From contig DASSVP010000224.1 of assembly GCA_035705985.1 (NCBI GenBank), positions 1-12,904 of the forward strand: a DNA stretch of 12,904 nucleotides, in the 5' to 3' direction. The DNA comes from JACVRW01 sp035705985 (GTDB taxonomy: Bacteria > Actinomycetota > Thermoleophilia > Solirubrobacterales > Thermoleophilaceae). Position 1 is the stretch's first letter, and each line of letters begins with the position of its first letter. Shown in pieces: positions 7,375 to 12,904 of the stretch. The notes below the pieces were generated by a model. It did not search any database and was not told the DNA's origin. It was given only the letters and a program-made list of their open reading frames with translations. Position numbers and translations under genes: made by a program.

Positions 7375-8380
7375 CCGTGGCTCCTTCCGGTCGGAAGACG
7401 ACCCGCCCCCGTTCCCGCGATCTCGTCGCCCGCCGGCGGGGAAGCAACCCGACGACGAGCACGACCGCGCCGGGAAGGCTGGCGGCGAGCACCAGGACGC
7501 CGTAGGCGACGGCGGTCGCCGCTCCGCGATCCGCGCCGAGGCCTGCCGCGGAGAACACCCAGGCGGTCGCCCCCTCGCGCGGCCCCCAGCCGGCGACGCT
7601 CGGCAGCACCATCGCCAGCAGGCCGAGCGACGCGAGCGGCAGGAGCCGCGAGACCGGAACGGTCACGCCCGCCGACCGCGCGGCGATGAGGAACGTACCC
7701 GCGTGGGCGAGGGCGACCACCGTCGACGTCAGCACGACCGCCGGCAGCGCGTTCCGGCGCAGCACTCCCTCGCGTACGTCGGCCACCACCGCATTCCGCA
7801 GCCGCGTCCACCGGGAACCGCTGCGCCCGGTCCGCGCCCGCACCGCGAAGACGATGCCGACGGCGATGGCGACCGCCGCGACCGCGACGAACGGCATCGA
7901 CGAGCGAACGGGGGACGGCAAGACCAGCAGGACGGCGATCGCCAGCACGACCTGTACGACCTGGCCGGCCGCGCGCTCCCAGACCACGGCCCTCAGGGCG
8001 CGGCCGACCTCGTGCACCTCGCGGCCGTGATCGATGCCGCGGTGGACGTCGCCGGCGACTCCGCCCGGAAGCGTGAGGTTGAGGAACACCGCCCGGTAGT
8101 AGGCCGCGACGGCGGCGGGGAAGCCGAGGCGGACGCCGAGGCCGCGGGCCACGATCGCCCACCGCCACGCGGAGCAGAGAGTCGCGACGAGCACGAGGAC
8201 CGCGGCCGCCGGCAGGGCGCGGCCGTCGACCGCCCCGAGGCCGTCAAGGAACGGACCCGTGCCGAGGCGCCAGAGCACGACCGTGAGCACGACCGCCGCG
8301 AACGCCGGGCCGGCCCACCTGCGGACGCTTCTCACGGCAGCACTTCCGCCGTCATGTGTCGAAGTACGCGTCGCGTCCAT
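7367..8380 (-). CDS. UPF0104 / lysylphosphatidylglycerol-synthase-TM family flippase-like membrane protein
   Basis: This 337-residue polytopic protein has about 7-8 predicted membrane segments (near 25-40, 56-78, 141-156, 160-180, 213-235, 247-262 and 290-312). It carries the family signature NLTLPGGVAGDVHRG (101-115) and its second half-motif VLPSVAGWGPREGATAWVF (258-276). The C-terminal tail is basic. This family includes the membrane part of MprF, which flips aminoacylated phosphatidylglycerol; many stand-alone members have no assigned cargo. There is no aminoacyltransferase domain. I start at the ATG at 8380, which forms TGATG with the upstream methyltransferase stop. The frame continues upstream, but those residues are a shadow of that gene. 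In this operon a lipid-linked or amphipathic product could be its cargo, which is inference. Confidence 0.85.
   Translation of the reverse strand: MDATRTSTHDGGSAAVRSVRRWAGPAFAAVVLTVVLWRLGTGPFLDGLGAVDGRALPAAAVLVLVATLCSAWRWAIVARGLGVRLGFPAAVAAYYRAVFLNLTLPGGVAGDVHRGIDHGREVHEVGRALRAVVWERAAGQVVQVVLAIAVLLVLPSPVRSSMPFVAVAAVAIAVGIVFAVRARTGRSGSRWTRLRNAVVADVREGVLRRNALPAVVLTSTVVALAHAGTFLIAARSAGVTVPVSRLLPLASLGLLAMVLPSVAGWGPREGATAWVFSAAGLGADRGAATAVAYGVLVLAASLPGAVVLVVGLLPRRRATRSRERGRVVFRPEGATDA
7381..7388 (-). promoter_or_regulatory. Strong Shine-Dalgarno site for the RibD-type reductase
   Basis: On the minus strand GGAAGGAG sits 6 bases before the ATG at 7374, inside the 3' end of the flippase-like gene. 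It is the best ribosome site in the operon and fixes the reductase start. It suggests that the reductase, and ribA through coupling, can be initiated independently and at a high rate. Confidence 0.65.
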
Positions 8381-9057
8381 CAGCGGATTCGTGCCTTCGC
8401 CCCGACGGCGAGGAACGCCGTCCCGAGGAACAGCTCGGCCCAGGAGAGATCGGCCAGCTCCTCCTGCATCGCCGCCCGGATCTCCTCCCACGGACGGCGC
8501 GCCAGCCAGTAGTCGAGGGAGGCGAACGGGCGCACGGTTGCGATCCCGAGCTGCACGAGCCACCGCGGCGTCCTGTGCGGCGCCTTGAGATCCAGCACGA
8601 CCCAGCGTCCGCCGGCCACGAGAGCCCGCGCGCCGCGGGCGACGACCTCTCCGCATTCGGGCACCTGCGTCAGGGCGTAGGTGGACAGGATCCCGTCGAC
8701 CTCGGCCGGGAACTCGAACTCGGCGGCGTCGGCCTGCACGAGGGTGACATTGCTCCAGCCGTTGGTCTCGATCCGTTGCCGGGCCTGGGCGAGCATCGCA
8801 TCGGTCAGGTCGACACCGACGATCCGGCCCTCGGGACCGATCGCCTCCTCGATCAGCGGGAAGTTCTGACCGGTGCCGCAGGCGACGTCGACCACCGTGT
8901 CGCCGGGTCGAAGGCCGAGCTCTCGCACGGCCCGCAGGCGGAACGTCTGCTGCGGATAGCCGGGCGCGGGATAGAGCCGCGAGGTGACGTTGTAGTGCTT
9001 CGCCTTCCTGCGGTAGGTGGCGATCAGGCGCTCCTGCGGGCGTTCGGTCTGGCTCAT
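8380..9057 (-). CDS. UbiE-like class I SAM-dependent methyltransferase
   Basis: This 225-residue methyltransferase resembles the UbiE/COQ5 (Methyltransf_25) type. The SAM-binding site is textbook: VVDVACGTGQNFPLI (55-69), an acidic GVDLTDAML (81-89), a VTLVQADAAEF segment with D110, and a VPECGEVVARGARALVAGGRWVVLD region (132-156) as motifs post-II and III. The first 40 residues, with YRRKAKHYNVTSRLYP, form a helical cap like that of quinone or small-lipid methyltransferases. A hydrophobic stretch at 165-180 suggests contact with the membrane or a hydrophobic substrate. The start ATG at 9057 overlaps the SRPBCC stop by four bases (ATGA); its own ribosome site is weak, so coupling is likely. 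Methyl acceptor unknown. Either a carbon or an oxygen/nitrogen of the pathway intermediate is possible. Confidence 0.87.
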   Translation of the reverse strand: MSQTERPQERLIATYRRKAKHYNVTSRLYPAPGYPQQTFRLRAVRELGLRPGDTVVDVACGTGQNFPLIEEAIGPEGRIVGVDLTDAMLAQARQRIETNGWSNVTLVQADAAEFEFPAEVDGILSTYALTQVPECGEVVARGARALVAGGRWVVLDLKAPHRTPRWLVQLGIATVRPFASLDYWLARRPWEEIRAAMQEELADLSWAELFLGTAFLAVGAKARIR

Positions 9058-9506
9058 GGCGTGGCGGACTCCACAGCCGCCTTGATCAACGTCATCTCGA
9101 GATCGCTCACCCGTTGGATCCTGCGTTGGAGCATGCCGCTCGGGATCGCGCGCATCGGGCCCTCGAGGTCGACCTCGATCCACATCTCCGCGTCGGTCCG
9201 GTCCTCGGCCAGCGACTCGAGCTCCATCCCCCAGCGCGCCGAGGAGGTGCCCAGCGGCCCGGCGAACGCCATGCGGCGGGGTGTCTCGGCGAGGGTCACC
9301 TCCTGGCTCCGCCGGCGACTGGAGCCGAATATCCCCTTCGCCCGCTGCTCGACCCGTGCGCCGGCCCCGAACGGAGCCCCGTCGCGAATCCAGGCCTCGA
9401 GCACCGTGGGCGCCCATTCCGGCCACCGCCCGACGTCGGAGAGATACGCCCACACGTCGGCGACGCTGCCGGCGATCGTCAGGCGGCTCTCGGTCCTGAA
9501 CGTCAC
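9054..9506 (-). CDS. SRPBCC (START/Bet v 1-fold) protein
   Basis: This 150-residue protein shows the polyketide-cyclase/START-like pattern. A first beta strand (TFRTESRLTIAGS) is followed by VADVWAYLSDVGRWPEWAP (15-33), then W39 and an FGAGARVEQRAKGIFG turn (46-61). Paired strands such as VTLAETPRRMAFAG and ARWGMELESLAED come next, and a long C-terminal helix (residues 122-147) closes the cavity. The family binds hydrophobic ligands in a deep pocket; members include aromatase/cyclases and simple carriers. No catalytic residue can be assigned by eye. The GTG start at 9506 overlaps the preceding stop as GTGA. It sits between two methyltransferases, so it could hold or cyclise their substrate. 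A role as lipid or ligand carrier is equally open. Confidence 0.8.
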   Translation of the reverse strand: MTFRTESRLTIAGSVADVWAYLSDVGRWPEWAPTVLEAWIRDGAPFGAGARVEQRAKGIFGSSRRRSQEVTLAETPRRMAFAGPLGTSSARWGMELESLAEDRTDAEMWIEVDLEGPMRAIPSGMLQRRIQRVSDLEMTLIKAAVESATP

Positions 9507-10324
9507 GGCAGCACCAGAAGGTCGGCGTGCCCGACGGTCACGGCAAGGGCGCCGGCCGCCGCTTCCCGCAGACGTCGGCGGCGATAGGCGTCGGCGTCGG
9601 GACGCAAGGTGGGCTCCTGCTCGCACGCGGCATCGACCCAGCCGTCGAGCCACTCGGCGGCCAGCTCGCTCTCGAGGGCGCCGAGCCGCCACGGGCTCGG
9701 CCGCACCATGACCTCGGCTCCCAGGCGGCGAAAGCCGTCCACCGCGGCTTCCACGGCGTCCGGGCCGAGCAACCGTCCTCGTTGAGTCAGGCGGCGCTGG
9801 TGCGCGTCGAATGCGGCTGCGACCCGGGCGTCGAGCGGATCCGCCGGAAGCAGCTGCACGCGGCCCGTGACCGAAAGCGAGATCAGCACCGGGCACCCGG
9901 CTCCGGCGGTGGCTTCGATCAGCCTGGTCAGCTCCTCCCACGTCAGCAGGTCGAGCAGCGCGGACGCCGTGACGAGCGTCGCCCCCGAGAGGTCGCCCGG
10001 CCCGAGCTGCGTGACGTCGGACAGCCGGGTCTCGATCGTGACCGCGGCCCCGTCGAGGGCAGGACCCGGGGCTCCGGCGGCGGCCAGCGCGAGCAGGTCC
10101 GGATCGCGGTCGTGGAGGATCCAGCGCTGCGGCCCCGGCAAGAGCGGCGCGAGCCACCGGCCCATCGCGCCGCTGCCGCAGGCAAGGTCGTGGATCGACC
10201 AGGGACCGTCGGGCGCGACGCGGCGGCGCAGGTGTTCGACCGGCTCCCGCGCCCGGGCCCTTGCGTCGGCCGCTTCACGGAGATCGAGCCAATCCGGGGC
10301 GACGCGGATCGTCTCGACGGTCAT
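9503..10324 (-). CDS. Class I methyltransferase-like protein, second of the operon
   Basis: This 273-residue protein is predicted to be a SAM-dependent methyltransferase. Motif I is IHDLACGSGAMGRWL (44-58), followed by WILHDRDPDLL (68-78) as the acidic motif, ATLVTASALLDLLTWEEL (115-132) in the place of motif IV, and a PVLISLSVTG strand. The N-terminal 35 residues are charged and helical. HDRDP at the SAM ribose site is unusual for small-molecule methyltransferases. The last 70 residues contain a Trp-rich helical region (WLDGWVDAACEQEP) of unknown role. ATG at 10324 has a good GGAGG ribosome site 7 bases upstream, and an ATGA overlap with the glycosyltransferase stop. It is clearly different from the UbiE-like methyltransferase two genes on, so two separate methylations are likely. 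The acceptor is not deducible. Confidence 0.8.
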   Translation of the reverse strand: MTVETIRVAPDWLDLREAADARARAREPVEHLRRRVAPDGPWSIHDLACGSGAMGRWLAPLLPGPQRWILHDRDPDLLALAAAGAPGPALDGAAVTIETRLSDVTQLGPGDLSGATLVTASALLDLLTWEELTRLIEATAGAGCPVLISLSVTGRVQLLPADPLDARVAAAFDAHQRRLTQRGRLLGPDAVEAAVDGFRRLGAEVMVRPSPWRLGALESELAAEWLDGWVDAACEQEPTLRPDADAYRRRRLREAAAGALAVTVGHADLLVLP

Positions 10325-11379
10325 CGTGATGCCTCCACCAGGACGCCGGCGACGGCCGAGGCGGTCTTCGACCACTCGGGCAGGGACGCGCGCCGCTCGC
10401 GCGCCGCCCGGCGCAGTCGGCGGCGCAGGCCTGCGTCCTCGAGCCAGCTCCGGAGCGCGTCGCGAAGCGCAGCCGGATCGTCGGGCGGGACGAGCAGGCC
10501 GGGCCTGGTGCCGTCGGCCCCATGGCCGAGCGCCTCCGGCACGCCGCCGACCTCGGCGGCGACGACCGGCAGGCCGCAGGCGAGCGCCTCGGCCACGACC
10601 ATCCCGTACGTCTCCGCGCGCGACGGGAGCACGAGCACGTCGGCCGCCGCGTAGCTGCGCGCGAGGTCGGCTGCGGCCTGCGCCCCGGAGAAGCGCACCC
10701 GACCGTCCATCCCGCCGTCGAGGAGGCGGCGGCGCAGGCGTGCGACGAAGGCGGGGTCTCGCTCGAGGCTCCCGACGCACCGGCAGTGCCAGCGGAAGCT
10801 CGTGAGCGGCGCGAGCGCGTCGAGCAGCACGTCGTGGCCCTTCCCCGGGGTCACCGCGGCGACCGACAGGAGAGCGCCGGCGTCCGGCGTCCCCGGCGCG
10901 AGCTCGGCGGGATCGACTCCGGGCTCGGCGACGTGGACGCGGTCGCCCGGCAGCGCGTAGAGCTCCAGGACCGAGCGCCGGGCCCAGGCGCTGGTGGTGA
11001 TCACCGCTGCGGCGGCCGAGAGCACGGCGCCCTCCCGCGCCCGGTCGTCGCGAGCCGCCGCAGCGGCGCCGAGCGGCATGTGCAGCAGAACGACGAGCCG
11101 CAGCCGCGCCGCCTGGGGAACCAGCGCCTCGGGCGACGGAGAAGCGACGAGCCCGTCGAGCAGGACGACCGCTGCGTCGGGAATCGCCTCGACGGCGGCG
11201 GCGAGTGCGTCGAGCGAGCTCCTGTCGGGCCGCGGCCACGAGCCGGGAATCTCGTGCACGTGCACCGTCCAGCCCGCGGCGGCGAGACCTCTGCAGACCC
11301 GGCGGTCGTAGGCGTTGCCTCCACTCGGCCGGGCCGGGTCGTCGATGCCTGCGGGGACGACGAAGTGGACGTCGGTCAC
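10321..11379 (-). CDS. Family 4 (GT-B) glycosyltransferase
   Basis: This 352-residue protein is probably a retaining transferase using a nucleotide sugar. The N-terminal Rossmann domain begins VHFVVPAGIDDPARPSGGN, with the GG loop at 20-21 that contacts donor phosphate. The C-terminal domain carries LLSVAAVTPGKGHDVLLDAL (170-189) and the Ex7E-type nucleotide-sugar site PSRAETYGMVVAEALACGLPVVA (252-274) with E256 and E264. VGGVPEAL and a GLLVPPDDPAAL loop follow. There is no signal peptide or membrane segment, so it acts in the cytosol. The GTG start at 11379 overlaps the PTPS-homologue stop as GTGA. The open frame continues upstream as an Arg/Pro-rich shadow of the neighbouring gene. Sugar and acceptor are unknown; the pathway metabolite or a lipid carrier are the obvious candidates. 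Confidence 0.88.
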   Translation of the reverse strand: MTDVHFVVPAGIDDPARPSGGNAYDRRVCRGLAAAGWTVHVHEIPGSWPRPDRSSLDALAAAVEAIPDAAVVLLDGLVASPSPEALVPQAARLRLVVLLHMPLGAAAAARDDRAREGAVLSAAAAVITTSAWARRSVLELYALPGDRVHVAEPGVDPAELAPGTPDAGALLSVAAVTPGKGHDVLLDALAPLTSFRWHCRCVGSLERDPAFVARLRRRLLDGGMDGRVRFSGAQAAADLARSYAAADVLVLPSRAETYGMVVAEALACGLPVVAAEVGGVPEALGHGADGTRPGLLVPPDDPAALRDALRSWLEDAGLRRRLRRAARERRASLPEWSKTASAVAGVLVEASR

Positions 11380-11774
11380 AGCGCAAGCTCGTAGGACGCG
11401 GAGGCGACGGGGGACTCGTGCAGCGTGACGAGGAGCCCGTCGAGCTCGCGGCCGCCGTCGCCGAGCGCCCCTGCGTGCGCGCGTTCCGCGAGCCGGTCCG
11501 CGACCAGGCGGGCGAGCGCCTCGGTCGTCGTGTTCACGCCGGCGAGGCTCGGCTCGTCGTCGAGGTTCCGGTAGTCGAGCTCCGCGAGCACCGCCCGCAG
11601 CGCCTCGGCGGCCCGGCCGATGTCGACGACGACGCCGTCGGCGTCGAGCTCCGCCCGCCGGAAGGTGGCCTCGACGACGTAGGTCGCGCCGTGGAGTCTC
11701 CGAGCCGGGCCGAAGGCTTCCCCCTGCAGGCTGTGGGCGACCATCATGTGATCGCGGACGGTCAGGCCGAACAC
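11376..11774 (-). CDS. 6-pyruvoyltetrahydropterin synthase/QueD-family homologue with degenerate active site
   Basis: This 132-residue T-fold protein aligns by eye along its whole length with QueD/PTPS, but key residues are changed. Of the three zinc histidines, H14 (in VAHSL) and H28 (in RLHGATY) remain; the third is A30 (HGH became HGA). The catalytic Cys position is A24, and the LDHxxLN histidine is Y68 (LDYRNLDD). The pterin-anchoring Glu is kept (E120 in LHESP), as is the NTTTEALA segment (81-88) matching NPTSE. It is therefore unlikely to perform the PTPS or carboxytetrahydropterin reaction but may still bind a pterin- or pyrimidine-like ligand. From memory, S. coelicolor SCO6650 has the same kind of losses and no PTPS activity. 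The GTG start follows the dehydrogenase stop by 3 bases and has GGGAG nine bases upstream. Confidence 0.87.
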   Translation of the reverse strand: MFGLTVRDHMMVAHSLQGEAFGPARRLHGATYVVEATFRRAELDADGVVVDIGRAAEALRAVLAELDYRNLDDEPSLAGVNTTTEALARLVADRLAERAHAGALGDGGRELDGLLVTLHESPVASASYELAL

Positions 11775-11777
11775 GCT

Positions 11778-12797
11778 CTATCGCTCCCGGTACGTGATCG
11801 TGTGACAGAGCGCGGGCAGGCTGCCGGCGGCCAGGCGGGCCATCACGTCGGGCAGCTCGTCGAAGCGCGACTCGCCCGTGAGCAGTGCGTCGAACGCGGG
11901 GTCGCGGAGCAGCTCGAGCGAGAGCGCCAGCCGGTCCGCCGCGGTGCGGCGCGAGGCGCGGGCCGGGGAAACGGCGCCGACCTGACTCGACCGGATGGTG
12001 AGGCGGCGGGAATGGAACGCGCCGCCGAGCGAGAGGCGCACCTCCTCGTCGCCGTACCAGCTCAGGTCGACGACCGTGCCCTCGGGGGCGAGCAGCTCGA
12101 GCGAGCGCTGGAGTCCCGCGGACGTCGAGCTCGCGTGCACGACCAGGTCGACGCCTTCCGGGGCGTCGTCCGGGAGAGCGAAGTCGACGCCGAGAGCCGC
12201 GGCCACCCCGGCGCGGCCGGGATCGACGTCCACGAGGGTGACGCACACGGCCGGATGCCGCTGCAGGAGCCGGGCGGCGCAGCACCCCACCATCCCCGCC
12301 CCCACGACCGCGACCCGGTCGCCGACCGCCGGAGCGGCGTCCCACACCGCGTTGACGGCCGTCTCGACGGTGCCGGCGAGCACGGCGCGGGCGGGCGGGA
12401 CGTCCTCGGGCACGACCGAGACGGCGCCGGCGGGCACGACGTAGGCGGTCTGGTGTGGATACAGGCAGAACACCGTGCGTCCGCGCAGCTCGGCGGGCCC
12501 CTCCTCCACGGCGCCGACGTTGAGGTAGCCGTACTTGACCGGCCCGGGGAAGTCGCCTTCCTGGAACGGCGCCCGCATCCTCGCGCGTTGGTCCGCGGGC
12601 ACGGCGCCGCGAAACACGAGCGTCTCGGTGCCCCGGCTGATCCCCGACCGCACGGTGCGGACGACGACGTCGCCGGGCCCGGGGTCGGGGAGTCCGACCG
12701 CCCGGATCTCACCGCAACCCGGCTCTCGCAGCCAGAACGCCTCGGCGACTCTGTCCTCGAGGGCGGTGCGGCCGTCGTGTTGGCGCGCCTCTCTCAT
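11778..12797 (-). CDS. Zinc-less medium-chain dehydrogenase/reductase
   Basis: This 339-residue oxidoreductase is the first gene of the operon. The cofactor fold is clear: VAVVGAGMVGCCAARLL (162-178) with GxGxxG, and an acidic D190 after the next strand (VTLVDVDPGR), suggesting NAD(H) over NADP(H). The N-terminal catalytic domain lacks zinc ligands. The Cys position is occupied by SGISRGTE (51-58), the GHE position by KYGYLNVG (88-95), and the four-cysteine structural lobe is missing. SRGTE-type members, which include BchC-like enzymes, are known in the family, so this is a subfamily and not decay. Other fixed-looking segments are MRAPFQEGDFPGPVKYGY, LYPHQ, VETAVNAVWDA, LSWYG and SSQVG. Start: ATG at 12797 with a poor ribosome site; no better in-frame start was found. 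It probably oxidises or reduces a hydroxyl, carbonyl or double bond of the intermediate. Confidence 0.85.
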   Translation of the reverse strand: MREARQHDGRTALEDRVAEAFWLREPGCGEIRAVGLPDPGPGDVVVRTVRSGISRGTETLVFRGAVPADQRARMRAPFQEGDFPGPVKYGYLNVGAVEEGPAELRGRTVFCLYPHQTAYVVPAGAVSVVPEDVPPARAVLAGTVETAVNAVWDAAPAVGDRVAVVGAGMVGCCAARLLQRHPAVCVTLVDVDPGRAGVAAALGVDFALPDDAPEGVDLVVHASSTSAGLQRSLELLAPEGTVVDLSWYGDEEVRLSLGGAFHSRRLTIRSSQVGAVSPARASRRTAADRLALSLELLRDPAFDALLTGESRFDELPDVMARLAAGSLPALCHTITYRER

Positions 12798-12904
12798 GGC
12801 CGTGTCGTGTCGAACATACGCGGGACGGGCACGGGCGGATTCTCGTCCCTCCGCCGCCCTCGGCGCCGCGCTGCGCCGCTCCGGGCGGCGCGAGCCGACC
12901 GCCG
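12798..12904 (-). promoter_or_regulatory. Probable leader and promoter region of the nine-gene operon
   Basis: This is the only non-coding sequence upstream of the operon in the window, so a promoter is expected here or just beyond the edge. The best -10-like hexamer on the minus strand is TATGTT (12813-12818), 15 bases before the ATG. It would give a leader of only a few bases. No good -35 box lies at normal spacing. The sequence is too short and lacks the conserved stems to hold an FMN or other known riboswitch that I can recognise. Confidence 0.25.
12873..12891. terminator. GC hairpin near the window edge
   Basis: A perfect 7-bp stem (12873-12879 with 12885-12891) closes a 5-base loop. 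It could be the terminator of a gene lying beyond the right edge. It has no T-run, and such short GC stems occur by chance in this base composition. Confidence 0.25.

Larger units (their letters stand above)
5996..12797 (-). other. Nine-gene operon for an unidentified GTP-derived metabolite
   Basis: Nine same-strand genes run from the dehydrogenase to ribA without an internal gap of more than 3 bases. Junctions in transcription order are: a 3-base gap, GTGA, ATGA, GTGA, ATGA, TGATG, an 8-base overlap and ATGA. Such spacing implies one transcript with coupled translation. The mix has GTP ring-opening and reductase enzymes, a degenerate PTPS homologue, two methyltransferases, an SRPBCC protein, a glycosyltransferase, a zinc-less dehydrogenase and a flippase-like protein. 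It matches no riboflavin, folate, queuosine or F420 operon that I know. Confidence 0.75.

Noticed and set aside
7367..8380. Annotation as MprF lysylphosphatidylglycerol synthase
   Set aside because: Only the membrane flippase-like part is present; the cytosolic aminoacyltransferase domain is missing.
11376..11774. Annotation as active QueD (queuosine/deazapurine pathway)
   Set aside because: A zinc His, the catalytic Cys and the catalytic His are replaced, and no queC, queE or folE is in the window.

Overview
The window comes from a very GC-rich bacterial chromosome. Strong G/C third-position bias, GTG starts and densely overlapping genes point to Actinomycetota. The small secreted protein at the left end resembles proteins I associate with the Thermoleophilia branch, so that lineage is a tentative placement. 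There are no tRNAs, rRNAs, CRISPR arrays, transposases or phage genes. No gene-free stretch exceeds about 130 bases.

Layout. At the left end is a small exported protein of unknown function (133-609, +). It is closed by a strong 13-bp hairpin that it shares with a convergent SAM methyltransferase (672-1442, -). That methyltransferase is divergent, by only about 17 bases, from a large membrane protein (1460-3844, +). This protein fuses a CDP-alcohol phosphatidyltransferase to a sulfatase/alkaline-phosphatase-fold domain. Convergent with it is a polytopic GT-C type glycosyltransferase (3851-5953, -); the two stop codons lie in one perfect 14-bp palindrome.

The right half (5996-12797, all -) is one tightly coupled nine-gene operon. 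In transcription order it encodes: a zinc-less medium-chain dehydrogenase/reductase, a 6-pyruvoyltetrahydropterin-synthase (PTPS) homologue, a GT4 glycosyltransferase, a methyltransferase, an SRPBCC/START-fold protein, a UbiE-like methyltransferase, a UPF0104 flippase-like membrane protein, a RibD reductase domain without deaminase, and GTP cyclohydrolase II (RibA). Seven of the eight junctions overlap by 1-8 bases and the eighth has a 3-base gap.

How the genes may work together. RibA and the RibD reductase would open GTP and reduce it to a 2,5-diamino-6-ribitylamino-pyrimidinone phosphate. The riboflavin deaminase, RibB, lumazine synthase and riboflavin synthase are all absent, so this is not a riboflavin operon. 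The PTPS homologue has lost a zinc ligand and catalytic Cys and His residues, as I recall for Streptomyces coelicolor SCO6650. The set therefore looks like an uncharacterised pathway making a modified (methylated, oxidised or reduced, glycosylated) pyrimidine- or pterin-like compound. The flippase-like protein, the GT-C enzyme and the phosphatidyltransferase-sulfatase fusion suggest a product attached to lipid or exposed at the membrane. The chemistry of the end product is inference; the gene content, junctions and residue losses are read directly from the sequence.
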